This document shows positions 42,724-51,107 of a stretch of DNA of 64,000 bases, piece by piece. The translations under genes and the position numbers were made by a program. Below the pieces are notes generated by a model. That model was not told the origin of the DNA and did no database searches. It saw only the letters and a list, made by a program, of their open reading frames with translations. The stretch is from assembly GCF_012912005.1 (NCBI RefSeq), contig NZ_JABBEA010000017.1, positions 1 to 64,000 of the forward strand, written 5' to 3'. The stretch comes from Paenibacillus sp. SZ31. Lineage in GTDB: Bacteria > Bacillota > Bacilli > Paenibacillales > Paenibacillaceae. How positions within the stretch are numbered: position 1 is the first letter of the stretch; each line of letters opens with the position of its first letter.

Positions 42724-42778
42724 GGATGTCCTGAAAGTACATCCTTTGGACACGTGAGGTACATGCTGATTCGTGTCC
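42724..42778 (+). other. Two consecutive inverted repeats between trpA and hisC
   Basis: GGATGT/ACATCC (42724-42744) and GGACACG/CGTGTCC (42748-42778). Neither is followed by a T-run, so they are more likely mRNA-processing or stability elements than terminators. Confidence 0.45.
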
Positions 42779-42809
42779 AACAATATTTCAATAACAGGAG
42801 GCGGTTGGG

Positions 42810-43910
42810 TTGAAACCGAAATCCCAGATTGTCAATCTGCCTGTGTACCAGCCGGGCAAACCGATTGAAGAAGTGAAACGTGAACTGGGGCTTGAACAAG
42901 TCATCAAGCTGGCCTCCAACGAAAACCCGTACGGCAGTTCTCCTGCCGCTCTGGAAGCCATTACGAGAGAAATGACGAATATAAGCATATACCCAGACGG
43001 TAGCTCAGCTGAGCTGACTGGAGTTCTTGCCAAGCATCTTGGCGTGGAACGGAACAATCTGATATTTGGTTGTGGTTCCGATGAGATTATTGCTTTGATT
43101 ACGAGAGCTTTCTTCTTACCTGGGGACGAGACCATCATGGCTGATCAGACATTCTCTGTATACAAAAGCAATGCAGATATTGAGGGTGCCGTTACCATTG
43201 AAGTGCCACTGAAGGATGGAACGCATGATCTGAGCGCCATGCTCGCACAAATCAACGACAAAACCAAAGCGGTATGGGTGTGTAATCCAAACAATCCGAC
43301 AGGTACGATTATCTCCGAGCGGGAACTTATAGCCTTTATGGATCGCGTGCCTGCGCATGTGATGGTCATACTGGACGAAGCGTATTATGAATTCGTAACC
43401 GATGAAGCATACCCGCAAAGTGTACCATTGATCGAACAGTATCCGAACCTGGTCATTCTGCGGACATTCTCCAAAATTTACGGTTTGGCTTCGCTCCGGA
43501 TTGGATACGGCATTGCACGTCCCGAAATTATTGATTTGATTAACCGTGTACGTGAGCCATTTAACACTTCGCGTTTTGGACAGGTTGCAGCAACGGCTGC
43601 ACTGCTGGATCAGGAGTTTGTTCAAGAGTGCTCGAAGCGGAATGCAACGGATCGGGATTTTCTGCAAAATGAATTTACACGGTTGGGATTGTCGTATTTC
43701 CCTTCGCAGGGTAACTTTATTATGGTTGATCTGAACATGCCTTCGGCAACGGCGTTCCAATCCTTGCTCAAACAAGGCATTATCGTTCGCCCAGGATTCC
43801 ACGTATATCCAACATACATTCGTGTGTCCGTCGGAACATCAGAACAGAACCGTACATTTGTCACGGCACTGGAGAACACGCTGGCTGAGAAGGCGGTAGC
43901 ACGCCCTTAA
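42810..43910 (+). CDS. hisC: Histidinol-phosphate aminotransferase
   Basis: PLP aminotransferase of 366 residues. In Bacillus it also transaminates aromatic precursors, which explains its place in this operon. Parts: ASNENPYG, NPNNPTG, LDEAYYEF and the PLP lysine in RTFSKIYGLA. The start is TTG 42810, 8 nt after AGGAGG. Confidence 0.95.
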   Translation: MKPKSQIVNLPVYQPGKPIEEVKRELGLEQVIKLASNENPYGSSPAALEAITREMTNISIYPDGSSAELTGVLAKHLGVERNNLIFGCGSDEIIALITRAFFLPGDETIMADQTFSVYKSNADIEGAVTIEVPLKDGTHDLSAMLAQINDKTKAVWVCNPNNPTGTIISERELIAFMDRVPAHVMVILDEAYYEFVTDEAYPQSVPLIEQYPNLVILRTFSKIYGLASLRIGYGIARPEIIDLINRVREPFNTSRFGQVAATAALLDQEFVQECSKRNATDRDFLQNEFTRLGLSYFPSQGNFIMVDLNMPSATAFQSLLKQGIIVRPGFHVYPTYIRVSVGTSEQNRTFVTALENTLAEKAVARP

Positions 43911-43936
43911 TTCTGGCGATGAAAGAGTGAGGACCC

Positions 43937-45031
43937 ATGAAACTAAAAATTGCAATGATCGGTGTAGGACTCATCGGCGGTTCACTTGCGCTCTGCTTCA
44001 AAGGCAAGCCAGGTGTAACCGTGATGGGCTACGCCCACTTGGATGAACTGAAGGACAAGTACATAGAGAGTGGTGTAGTGGATGATGCTACGCTCTCTCT
44101 GGAAGAAGCGGTAGAGGATGCCGACTTTATTTTTTTGTGCGTTCCCGTAGGTTTGCTTGAATCCTATTTCGAGCAGCTCTCCAAGCTGCCATTGAAAAAA
44201 GGATGTATTATCACGGACGTAGGAAGCACTAAGGCTTCCATTGCCGCTTGTGCCGAGCATGTGCGGTTGACCGACGCTTACTTCATCGGTGGTCATCCTA
44301 TGGCAGGATCGGAGCGTGCAGGCGTAGACGCGGCCTCAGCCGTGTTGTTTGAGAATGCATACTACGTCTTAACCCCTTCAGAACATGTGCCTGAGGAAGC
44401 GTACAGCAGGTTGTCTGAGCTGCTTGCATATACGCGTGCACAGATCGTACGTGTGGAGCCTTTGCTGCACGATGACATTGTGGGGGCGATTAGTCATCTG
44501 CCACATGTTATTGCTGTTGCGTTGGTAAATCAGGTGCGTGAATATAATGAGTCGAATCCACTGTATAAAATGCTGGCTGCAGGTGGTTTCCGGGATATCA
44601 CCCGGATTGCATCCAGTGACGCCATAGTCTGGAGAGATATCTTGCTTAGCAACCGTGATGTACTGCTGGGCTTGCTTAAGGACTGGAATAGCCAAATGAC
44701 GGCCTTCACGGATATGCTGGAGCATAAGAATGGTGAAGGCATTGAGGAAGCATTCCGTCAGGCCCGCGAGTTCCGCAGTGTATTGCCAGAACGACGCAAA
44801 GGCATGATTTCGCCGTTATTTGATCTGTATACCGATGTCCAGGATGCGCCCGGTATGATTGGTAAGATCGCAACTGAGCTTGGGGCCAATGACATCAACT
44901 TGAGCAACTTGGAGATTATCGAGAACCGGGTGGATGTGCCAGGCATTATGCGTCTGTCCTTCCGTCAGGAAGAAGATATGGAACGAGCCAAGACGTTATT
45001 GGATTCCTTAGGTTATCAGGTGTGGATATAA
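43937..45031 (+). CDS. tyrA: Prephenate dehydrogenase with C-terminal ACT domain
   Basis: Makes 4-hydroxyphenylpyruvate for tyrosine; 364 residues. NAD motif GVGLIGGSLA (about 8-17), then GGHPMAGSERAG and HDDIVGAISHLPH. The ACT domain covers about 292-364 (LYTDVQDAPGMIGKIATEL) and probably senses tyrosine. RBS AGTGAGGA. aroE, which follows in B. subtilis, is absent here; a terminator closes the operon. Confidence 0.95.
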   Translation: MKLKIAMIGVGLIGGSLALCFKGKPGVTVMGYAHLDELKDKYIESGVVDDATLSLEEAVEDADFIFLCVPVGLLESYFEQLSKLPLKKGCIITDVGSTKASIAACAEHVRLTDAYFIGGHPMAGSERAGVDAASAVLFENAYYVLTPSEHVPEEAYSRLSELLAYTRAQIVRVEPLLHDDIVGAISHLPHVIAVALVNQVREYNESNPLYKMLAAGGFRDITRIASSDAIVWRDILLSNRDVLLGLLKDWNSQMTAFTDMLEHKNGEGIEEAFRQAREFRSVLPERRKGMISPLFDLYTDVQDAPGMIGKIATELGANDINLSNLEIIENRVDVPGIMRLSFRQEEDMERAKTLLDSLGYQVWI

Positions 45032-45036
45032 GACGA

Positions 45037-45062
45037 GAAAGGGGGCGAAAGCCCTCTTTTTT
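45037..45062 (+). terminator. Terminator of the aromatic operon
   Basis: AAGGGGGC-GAAA-GCCCTCTT with one G-T pair, then TTTT. Confidence 0.85.
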
Positions 45063-45171
45063 GTGAGGTTATATTGGAGTTGTTCAGTTGATTTTCAGTC
45101 ACAGAAAAAAAGGATGTATTATCCTGATTTACCGAAAGATATAATTAATCCAAACAATTTTACTGAAAGTG

Positions 45172-45200
45172 TTGACAAAATGAAAACGTATACATATAAT
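45172..45200 (+). promoter_or_regulatory. Consensus sigma-A promoter with overlapping cre-like site
   Basis: TTGACA (45172-45177), 17 nt, TATAAT (45195-45200): a perfect match at both hexamers. The spacer contains TGAAAACGTATACA (45181-45194), which matches the CcpA operator TGWAANCGNTNWCA at all but one position. Confidence 0.8.
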
Positions 45201-45206
45201 AAGGGT

Positions 45207-45290
45207 ACAGTATGGTTTCTCTCCACTCCTATCCAATAACTGTATTGCTCCACGTGAGCAATGGCCGCTTATGTAAGCGGTCTTTTTTTT
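45207..45290 (+). ncRNA. Candidate small RNA of about 84 nt
   Basis: Between the perfect promoter and a strong terminator, the predicted transcript has a C-rich single-stranded stretch (45217-45234, including CTCCACTCCT, complementary to Shine-Dalgarno sequences). It then has a 7-bp hairpin ATTGCTC/GAGCAAT (45244-45262) and a terminator hairpin. A reading frame from ATG 45212 has no room for an RBS and runs through the terminator, so coding is unlikely. Flanks hold no partner gene. Family unknown to me. Confidence 0.6.
45263..45290 (+). terminator. Terminator of the candidate small RNA
   Basis: GGCCGCTTATGTAAGCGGTC forms a stem of up to nine pairs (one G-T), followed by eight T. Confidence 0.88.
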
Positions 45291-45540
45291 GTCTTTAAAA
45301 AGTTATTGGTCCTTTACCGGTATGTTAAGATTCACAATTCTTATTACATCCTCTATTTACATTACCCTCCTTAATCTGTTAGGATACCTTAGATCCAATA
45401 AATATCACATTTTTGTAACCTTTTCAGAATTTCGTTCGTCTATATAAACAAGGCTTATCAAAAAGGCTCAAAATGAAGTCATGAACGTGAAAAACACTGC
45501 ATATGAATGACAGGTCGGGTTTTTGTGGATAGCAATGGAT

Positions 45541-45570
45541 TTGCCAGGATGATGCAGACCGTTGTACAAT
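45541..45570 (+). promoter_or_regulatory. Candidate promoter upstream of the sigma factor gene
   Basis: TTGCCA (45541-45546), 18 nt, TACAAT (45565-45570). The interval 45291-45540 before it is AT-rich and shows nothing else I can assign. Confidence 0.45.
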
Positions 45571-45661
45571 AAATACTGTTAATGTAGAAACGTTGGGGAA
45601 ATTGCCATTACATAGGGGAATTTGGCGGGAAGGCCAGTTATGGCGCTGAACGCTTTTTATA

Positions 45662-45685
45662 TGCGGTGAGAACCGCAACTTTTTT
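45662..45685 (+). terminator. Hairpin and T-run in the sigma factor leader
   Basis: TGCGGT-GAGA-ACCGCA followed by ACTTTTTT, between the candidate promoter and the sigma gene. It may attenuate the operon or end a short leader RNA. Confidence 0.6.
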
Positions 45686-45760
45686 GTGCCTGTTCGGTAA
45701 TACATGGATAGAGTCGAACGGGGAGAAGCACATGGATGGGCGAGGAGGGGTCGCACTCAA

Positions 45761-46354
45761 ATGACGGATTCCCAGTTGATTCGAGAGATCAAGGAAGGTA
45801 ACCTGGAGTTATATTCCGAGCTGATGAGTCGTTATCAGCGTAAAATACTGGCTTTCGTATATCATATGTTGAAAAGTTCCAATATGGAGCTGCTTGCGGA
45901 AGATCTCTGTTCTGAGACTTTCTATAAGGCGTTCCGCAGTCTGCACTCTTTCCGTGAGGTGGATGCCTCATTCTCAACCTGGTTATACACCATTGCGAGA
46001 AATACGGTACTGAGTGAGCTTCGCAAACAGCGCAGTGGAAATGTTCCACTTGAAGAGAGCGGGATCGTTCCCGTGGCTCCTTCGGAGAATGCACCGGAGT
46101 ATGCTGTTCTACGCAGCGAGCGGGTGATGCTAGTTAGAGATGCGATTAACAATTTGCCGGAGAAGCAGCGTTCTGCGATTATACTCCGCGAGTATGATCA
46201 ACTAGACTACCAAGAGATTGCGAATATTCTTGGGCAGAGCGTCAGTTCTGTGAAATCGTTATTATTCAGAGCAAGATCAAGCGTAAAAACTCAATTGGAA
46301 CCTTATTTCTTCGAACCGGTGTACGAGCCATATGAAGGGATGAAGAACCGATGA
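45761..46354 (+). CDS. ECF-type RNA polymerase sigma factor
   Basis: A 197-residue sigma-70 family protein with region 2 (about 7-75, including DLCSETFYKAFRSLHSF and FSTWLYTIARN) and region 4 (about 122-180, NNLPEKQRSAIILREYDQLDYQEIA). It lacks regions 1 and 3, as ECF factors do. ATG 45761 follows GAGGAGGGG at 10 nt. It overlaps the anti-sigma gene (ATGA). I see no typical ECF autoregulatory promoter upstream. Which ECF group it belongs to is not clear. Confidence 0.9.
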   Translation: MTDSQLIREIKEGNLELYSELMSRYQRKILAFVYHMLKSSNMELLAEDLCSETFYKAFRSLHSFREVDASFSTWLYTIARNTVLSELRKQRSGNVPLEESGIVPVAPSENAPEYAVLRSERVMLVRDAINNLPEKQRSAIILREYDQLDYQEIANILGQSVSSVKSLLFRARSSVKTQLEPYFFEPVYEPYEGMKNR

Positions 46355-46989
46355 ATTGCAATGATGCCCAGGAACTGTTTGCACTGGTCTGGGACTTGCC
46401 GGAAGCTCATCCTCAGCGGATTGCATTTCATGCTCATCTCGCTGGTTGTGAAGAGTGCTCCGAGCAGTTTGAGGTTTGGGAAGAAGCCCAGATCTTGCTG
46501 CACAGCATCCCGGTTCCAGTGACAGAACAACAGGCAGAGAGAGTGAACCGTAACGTTATGGACCGGATCTATGCGGAGTCTCCATGGTTATTGCCGGAAG
46601 AGGCAAAGGTTAATCGTTTCTCTGCTGCGATCCGCAAACATATGTCTTTGTGGATTGCCGCGTTCCTGGCTATTTTTTTATGCAGCTTTCTGTACATGGC
46701 ATTATTCAAGCCAAACGTATCAGAAGCTGAGCAAACCAAGGTTGTTGCTACGGGGATTCTGGAGACAGGGGTTGCCGGAAGCGGACCATCGTCTTCTGGA
46801 TTGTATCAGTACAACATGACTGGAGCGGACAGAGGAAGCATCATTGAACCTTTTGTTGTGAGCATGGGACCTGCTTATCCTCAGTATTGGATGGCCCTGT
46901 CTTTACTAGCAATAGGGATGGCTTTATTTTCTCTTGGACGTATGCATCGAACAACGAATAAACGTAAACAACAAGGTGCGCGTGCATAG
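46351..46989 (+). CDS. Anti-sigma factor with zinc-finger (zf-HC2) domain
   Basis: A 212-residue protein with an N-terminal HxxxCxxC zinc motif (His29, Cys33, Cys36), one transmembrane helix (about 93-112) and a second hydrophobic segment near 175-195. The zinc domain would bind the sigma factor encoded just upstream. The Ser/Gly-rich extracellular part may be a sensor or the cleavage site. PrsW in this window is one candidate for site-1 cleavage; this is speculation. Confidence 0.82.
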   Translation: MNCNDAQELFALVWDLPEAHPQRIAFHAHLAGCEECSEQFEVWEEAQILLHSIPVPVTEQQAERVNRNVMDRIYAESPWLLPEEAKVNRFSAAIRKHMSLWIAAFLAIFLCSFLYMALFKPNVSEAEQTKVVATGILETGVAGSGPSSSGLYQYNMTGADRGSIIEPFVVSMGPAYPQYWMALSLLAIGMALFSLGRMHRTTNKRKQQGARA

Positions 46990-47032
46990 GTAATAACCTT
47001 TCGTTCGCCGTGTGGAGAAATGAGGGATGTAA

Positions 47033-47632
47033 GTGCGAATCGGGCTTATTCGTCACGGTCTTACAGACTGGAATGCGGCGGGCCGTATCCAGGGGCAGAC
47101 TGATATACCTTTGAATAGAGAAGGTCGTGAACAGGCAGAACGCCTGGGAAGACGTCTGCTGACGGAAGAATACCAATGGGACTATATCATCACAAGTGGA
47201 TTATCACGGGCACAGGAAACAGGGGAGATTATCTCTAAACTGTTGAATGTACCTTTGCTTGAACCGGACGCACGGTTGAAAGAAAGGGCTTTTGGTCAGA
47301 TTGAAGGTCTGACTTCAGAGGAGCGGGTTGCCCGCTGGGGCCAAGCCTGGGAGACGCTCGATCTGGGACAGGAGCAAATAGCGGATATCCAGATTCGTGC
47401 ACTGGCGTTTCTGGAAGATCTATGGTCTGCCTATCCGGACCAGAACGTACTCATTGTCACTCATGGAGCTTTTCTGGCCAACCTGTTAACAGCCTTGTTT
47501 AAAGATCGGTATACCGAACGGATTGGAAACCTGTCACTGACGATCCTGGAAAAGGAACGTGATGACTGGAGTCCGCTGTTATATAATTGCACACGACATC
47601 TGTCTTTGGACACAGCGAAACAACCTGAGTAA
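47033..47632 (+). CDS. Histidine phosphatase superfamily protein
   Basis: A 199-residue phosphoglycerate-mutase-like phosphatase with the catalytic LIRHGLTDWN (His8), a later Arg, Glu (KERAFGQIEG) and the second His in VTHGAF. It could be a broad phosphatase (PhoE type) or act on alpha-ribazole or phosphosugars; the sequence does not decide. GTG start after GAGGGATGT. A terminator overlaps its stop. Confidence 0.88.
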   Translation: MRIGLIRHGLTDWNAAGRIQGQTDIPLNREGREQAERLGRRLLTEEYQWDYIITSGLSRAQETGEIISKLLNVPLLEPDARLKERAFGQIEGLTSEERVARWGQAWETLDLGQEQIADIQIRALAFLEDLWSAYPDQNVLIVTHGAFLANLLTALFKDRYTERIGNLSLTILEKERDDWSPLLYNCTRHLSLDTAKQPE

Positions 47633-47653
47633 TCCAACTTGGGTTGTTTTTTT
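47621..47653 (+). terminator. Terminator of the phosphatase gene
   Basis: CAACC...AGT pairs with ACT...GGTTG, then seven T. Confidence 0.75.
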
Positions 47654-47908
47654 GCGTTTTATGGAAAAAAAAGACTCTATATGATTTCAAAGCTCTCATT
47701 TTTCTTCTGATTGACCAACTTGAGGCATAGTATGATTAACGAATTAATTTCATAGTTCACTAAAGATATTATGAAATGGATTCAAACATAAAAGATTTCC
47801 AAAAAGAGGTTTAGATTGTGGGAATTCCGTCAACGATGTTTACAAAACCAAACTATTTCAGGCTCCGAATCAGCAGTCGAAGTAGTTAACGGGCGAGGCG
47901 ATGGACCC

Positions 47909-49027
47909 ATGAATCTAGCGGATATGCTTACTTTTGCCGATATTGGCCAGCTTAATCGAATAGCAGACTATTACCAATGTGAATGCAAGCCCAACTCCAA
48001 ACATGAACTCATCCAGAGTATTCTCACTACATTGGGCAGCAGACCTTTTTTTGAGCAGCAGGTACGTCAACTGAATCAAGCAGATCAGCGCTTTTTGAAC
48101 AACTTGTTGTTTGATCCTCGCCAGTACTATGGTATGGAAGAACTCGTCGCCATAGCCCGTCAATCGATGGACAAAAAGGAGAGTGAGGCTGGAGCCAGTC
48201 CACGTGACCTCATCGTTCGCTTCAATAAAAGCGGATGGTTGTTCAATGGGACGACGCAGCAGACCAGATATCTGTATCAGGTACCTCAGGATCTGAAATT
48301 AAGGTTCAGGGATGTGTTATCTACACATTTGCGAGCAGGGATTACAAAAACGACGGAACCGCCCATGTATCGGGATGAGTATCATCTCTTAGCGGATGAT
48401 CTCAAGTTGTTCCTACAGTTCGTTCAGCAGCATGAAATTGCCCTTAACGCTGAAGGCATGATGTACCGTCGCTCCCAACAGCAGATTATGGAGCATCTGC
48501 ACATCAGTGAGGAATTGGTGGGCAAAGCCGGTTGGAGATTCGGATATGGTCGTTCGTTTAAGGATTACCCGGATCGTTTCGCTCTTATCTACGACTATGC
48601 ATTTCACCATCGGCTGGTTCGCGAGGAGCAAGGTACGCTGAGGTTATCACCAGCTGGAGAAGACAAGCTGGGGGCTGAGAAAACAGCCGAAATGATACAG
48701 CTATTTAGGTTTTGGTTAAGATTGTATAAAGGTGCTATTCCCAATCTGTCCTCTATTGTGTATTGGACAGGAGAATGTGCCTCGGAATGGTCAACTGCCG
48801 AGTCGCTGTTTCGTCAGATCGGTCCATTCATCCAGCCGTTCTATTATGATACGGCCGAGGCCATCTATGATAACAGAATTGTTAAAATGATGTTGCATCT
48901 TGGCATGGTCCGCATCGGGGAACATGAGGAAGGCAGGACTGTACAAATGACAGCCTGGGGCACACGTCTTGCTGCATCCTGTCGTTCCATCTCCGGAGAC
49001 ATTACCCCTATTATGTTTGACAAGTGA
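47909..49027 (+). CDS. Unrecognised protein, possible helicase-associated winged-helix domains
   Basis: A 372-residue soluble protein. Its N-terminus (MNLADMLTFADIGQLNRIA) and a KHELIQSIL stretch resemble SAP/Rho-like DNA-binding modules, followed by several short helical repeats like the N-terminal domain found before XPB-type helicases. No helicase motif is present. ATG 47909 is preceded by GGGCGAGGCG; an in-frame TTG at 47816 would add 31 residues without family character. Function unknown; a DNA-binding role is only suggested. Confidence 0.65.
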   Translation: MNLADMLTFADIGQLNRIADYYQCECKPNSKHELIQSILTTLGSRPFFEQQVRQLNQADQRFLNNLLFDPRQYYGMEELVAIARQSMDKKESEAGASPRDLIVRFNKSGWLFNGTTQQTRYLYQVPQDLKLRFRDVLSTHLRAGITKTTEPPMYRDEYHLLADDLKLFLQFVQQHEIALNAEGMMYRRSQQQIMEHLHISEELVGKAGWRFGYGRSFKDYPDRFALIYDYAFHHRLVREEQGTLRLSPAGEDKLGAEKTAEMIQLFRFWLRLYKGAIPNLSSIVYWTGECASEWSTAESLFRQIGPFIQPFYYDTAEAIYDNRIVKMMLHLGMVRIGEHEEGRTVQMTAWGTRLAASCRSISGDITPIMFDK

Positions 49028-49071
49028 AGGACAAGTTGCTAAAATCACTCCCAAATTAAGGAGTGATATCA

Positions 49072-49578
49072 ATGATAATTCCATACAAAGGTCTACAACC
49101 TCAGTTACACCCTTCAGTATATATGGCTGAAGGTGTAAAGCTGATCGGTGATTTGAGAATGGGAGAAGAATCTTCCGTCTGGTTCAATGCAGTCCTGCGG
49201 GCTGATTTGGCTCCCATAATCATTGGAAAGCGCTGTAATATTCAAGATAATGCTGTTGGGCATGTCAACACAGATCAACCTTTGATTTTGGGAGACGATG
49301 TTTCGGTAGGACATTCAGCGATCATTCATGGTTGTCGTATTGGAACAGGAACATTAATCGGCATGGGAGCCATTCTGTTGAATGGAGCCGATATTGGCGA
49401 ATATACGCTGATTGGGGCCGGTTCAGTTGTTACTGAGAATAGTAAAATTCCGCCCTATACTCTGGCCTTGGGGACACCTGCCAAAGTGATACGTGAGCTG
49501 ACTGACGCCGATCTGGAGCGAATGTCCAGAACTTCACTGGGTTATGTTACCAAAGGAAAAGAATATAGGAGCTCTTAA
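49072..49578 (+). CDS. Gamma-class carbonic anhydrase-like hexapeptide-repeat protein (YtoA-like)
   Basis: A 168-residue left-handed beta-helix protein with hexapeptide repeats. The three metal-binding His of gamma carbonic anhydrases appear in DNAVGHVNTD and VGHSAIIHGC. Such proteins (YtoA, YrdA, PaaY) bind zinc or iron; only some show CO2 hydration activity. ATG 49072 follows AAGGAGTGAT. It is coupled to the small IDEAL gene 23 nt downstream. Confidence 0.9.
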   Translation: MIIPYKGLQPQLHPSVYMAEGVKLIGDLRMGEESSVWFNAVLRADLAPIIIGKRCNIQDNAVGHVNTDQPLILGDDVSVGHSAIIHGCRIGTGTLIGMGAILLNGADIGEYTLIGAGSVVTENSKIPPYTLALGTPAKVIRELTDADLERMSRTSLGYVTKGKEYRSS

Positions 49579-49601
49579 ATCCGTTTTGGAGGTGCATCCT
49601 A

Positions 49602-49781
49602 TTGGATAAAATGAAAGTTACGTATGAAGTCATGTTGGGGCTAGCAGCTGAGATGGTGTGGGACGAAGCGCTTCGCAAACAGCGCAGCGAGAAGCTCTAT
49701 TTGGAAATCGATAAAGCGTTAGCTACCGGAGACGAAGTAGCTTTCCGGAGTCTGACGGATGAACTGAGGACCATAAACTGA
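49602..49781 (+). CDS. IDEAL-domain small protein
   Basis: A 59-residue protein whose C-terminal half has the IDEAL pattern: ALRKQRSEKLYLEIDKAL, then GDEVAFRSLTDEL. In Bacillus YpiB, a longer protein with this domain lies before qcrABC. The start is TTG 49602, 7 nt after GGAGGTG; the ATG at 49611 is further from the RBS. The domain's function is not known. Confidence 0.8.
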   Translation: MDKMKVTYEVMLGLAAEMVWDEALRKQRSEKLYLEIDKALATGDEVAFRSLTDELRTIN

Positions 49782-49807
49782 TGGGCACAATACATCTTTT
49801 CTGATAT

Positions 49808-49841
49808 AAAAGGGAATGCGCAGATGCGTGTTTCCTTTTTT
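49808..49841 (+). terminator. Terminator
   Basis: AAAGGGAA/TTTCCTTT outer stem with inner CGC/GCG and T-run. Confidence 0.75.
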
Positions 49842-49933
49842 GATATGTGTAATTCCAAAATGAATGTCTGGATTTATAAGATATGCTCATATATAATATG
49901 GGAATAAAATGGATAGAAAGGGGATATAGGGAA

Positions 49934-50356
49934 TTGAAATTCAGTGAGATGACTCAAGACAGCTGGGCTGAACTGCAACCCTATCTGGATACATGCCTTA
50001 TTCCATACACGGCTCTTAGCGGTGAGCAGTCGCCAGTTGAAGCTACCGAGGCACTGGAACGGCTGAGAGATTTTCTGGATATGGTCGAAATTCCTTTCAA
50101 AGGGAGAATTATGACGTATCCAGCCTTTCATTATGCTAATTCGGAAATGTCAATGACATTAAATTCCTTGTCTGCACAGCTTAAATCTTCAGGATTCAAA
50201 TATGTGGTTATTATGTCATCAGATGGTCAATTTGATGAGGTGGAAATTGCATCTGCTGATCTAGTTTTGAGTCGGTCAGCGTTGAGACGTGAGGTTGGAG
50301 AAGAGGGGATAGCGAGATTTGTCGGGGAAAAAATACGAGAGTTGTGGAAAAAATGA
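49934..50356 (+). CDS. DUF2487 protein (YpiF-like)
   Basis: A 140-residue soluble protein. A DTCLIPYT-like stretch near the N-terminus and its place before qcrA match B. subtilis YpiF. The start is TTG 49934, preceded by GGGGATATAGGGAA; starting further upstream would add residues without family similarity. Role unknown, possibly linked to the cytochrome complex. Confidence 0.8.
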   Translation: MKFSEMTQDSWAELQPYLDTCLIPYTALSGEQSPVEATEALERLRDFLDMVEIPFKGRIMTYPAFHYANSEMSMTLNSLSAQLKSSGFKYVVIMSSDGQFDEVEIASADLVLSRSALRREVGEEGIARFVGEKIRELWKK

Positions 50357-50438
50357 GTTTCATGCGGCAAATGTGACAATTTTACAACAATTTTTTAATA
50401 ACGCTTACAATTGAACCTTAAAAATGTGTGACAAATTC

Positions 50439-50467
50439 TTGACGGTGTTCTAGGGCTACTATATGAT
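50439..50467 (+). promoter_or_regulatory. Sigma-A promoter of qcrABC
   Basis: TTGACG (50439-50444), 17 nt, TATGAT (50462-50467). Confidence 0.75.
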
Positions 50468-50549
50468 TATGTATGTTCTAGTAAGTCGTGGAATTTCTGA
50501 AAATGAAAACGTTTGAGAGAGTTGGCTGAAAAAGGGGGTTGGAGACAGT

Positions 50550-51092
50550 ATGAGCAGTGAGCATGACCAGCACGAAGCTTCATTGAAATTGCCAAGCCGC
50601 ATGGAGATGTCACGCAGGCAGTTTTTGACGTACACGCTTGGTGGAGCTACAGCCTACATGGCCGCCGGTGCAATCCTTCCCATGGTCCGTTTTGCGGTGG
50701 ACCCGATTTTGCAGCATAAGGGAGAAGGTACCTCTGTCAAAGTAGCTGAAATCAGCAAAATTACGAATGAGCCTCAAGAATTCACCTTTGAACTTCAACA
50801 ACAAGATGGTTGGTATCTGAGTAATGCGTCGTTAGTGGCGTGGATTCGCAAAGACGAGCAGGGTAAAATTTATGCGCTCTCACCTATCTGTAAACATCTG
50901 GGATGTACAGTAGGCTGGAATAGTGACAAAAGTTATCCTGACGAGTATCATTGCCCCTGCCATGGCGCGCACTATGACAAGGAAGGGAAGAATCTTGCCG
51001 TAGCCCCCAAACCGCTGGATGAGTACGTAGTCAAGGAAGAGCAGGGTTGGGTATATCTGGGCGACATTGTTCCGAACACCCGAGTGAATTAG
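50550..51092 (+). CDS. qcrA: Menaquinol:cytochrome c reductase, Rieske iron-sulfur subunit
   Basis: A 180-residue membrane-anchored protein. The twin-arginine-like SRRQFLTYTLGG starts the anchor. The Rieske cluster ligands are in CKHLGC (Cys114, His116, Cys119) and CPCHGAHYD (Cys135, Cys137, His138). It receives electrons from menaquinol on the outer face. RBS is AAAGGGGG. First gene of the qcr operon. Confidence 0.96.
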   Translation: MSSEHDQHEASLKLPSRMEMSRRQFLTYTLGGATAYMAAGAILPMVRFAVDPILQHKGEGTSVKVAEISKITNEPQEFTFELQQQDGWYLSNASLVAWIRKDEQGKIYALSPICKHLGCTVGWNSDKSYPDEYHCPCHGAHYDKEGKNLAVAPKPLDEYVVKEEQGWVYLGDIVPNTRVN

Positions 51093-51107
51093 GAGGCGTG
51101 AACGCAG

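Noticed and set aside
45212..45298. 28-codon frame in the candidate small RNA
   Set aside because: Its ATG lies about five bases after the predicted transcription start, so no RBS is in the transcript, and the frame runs across the terminator hairpin.
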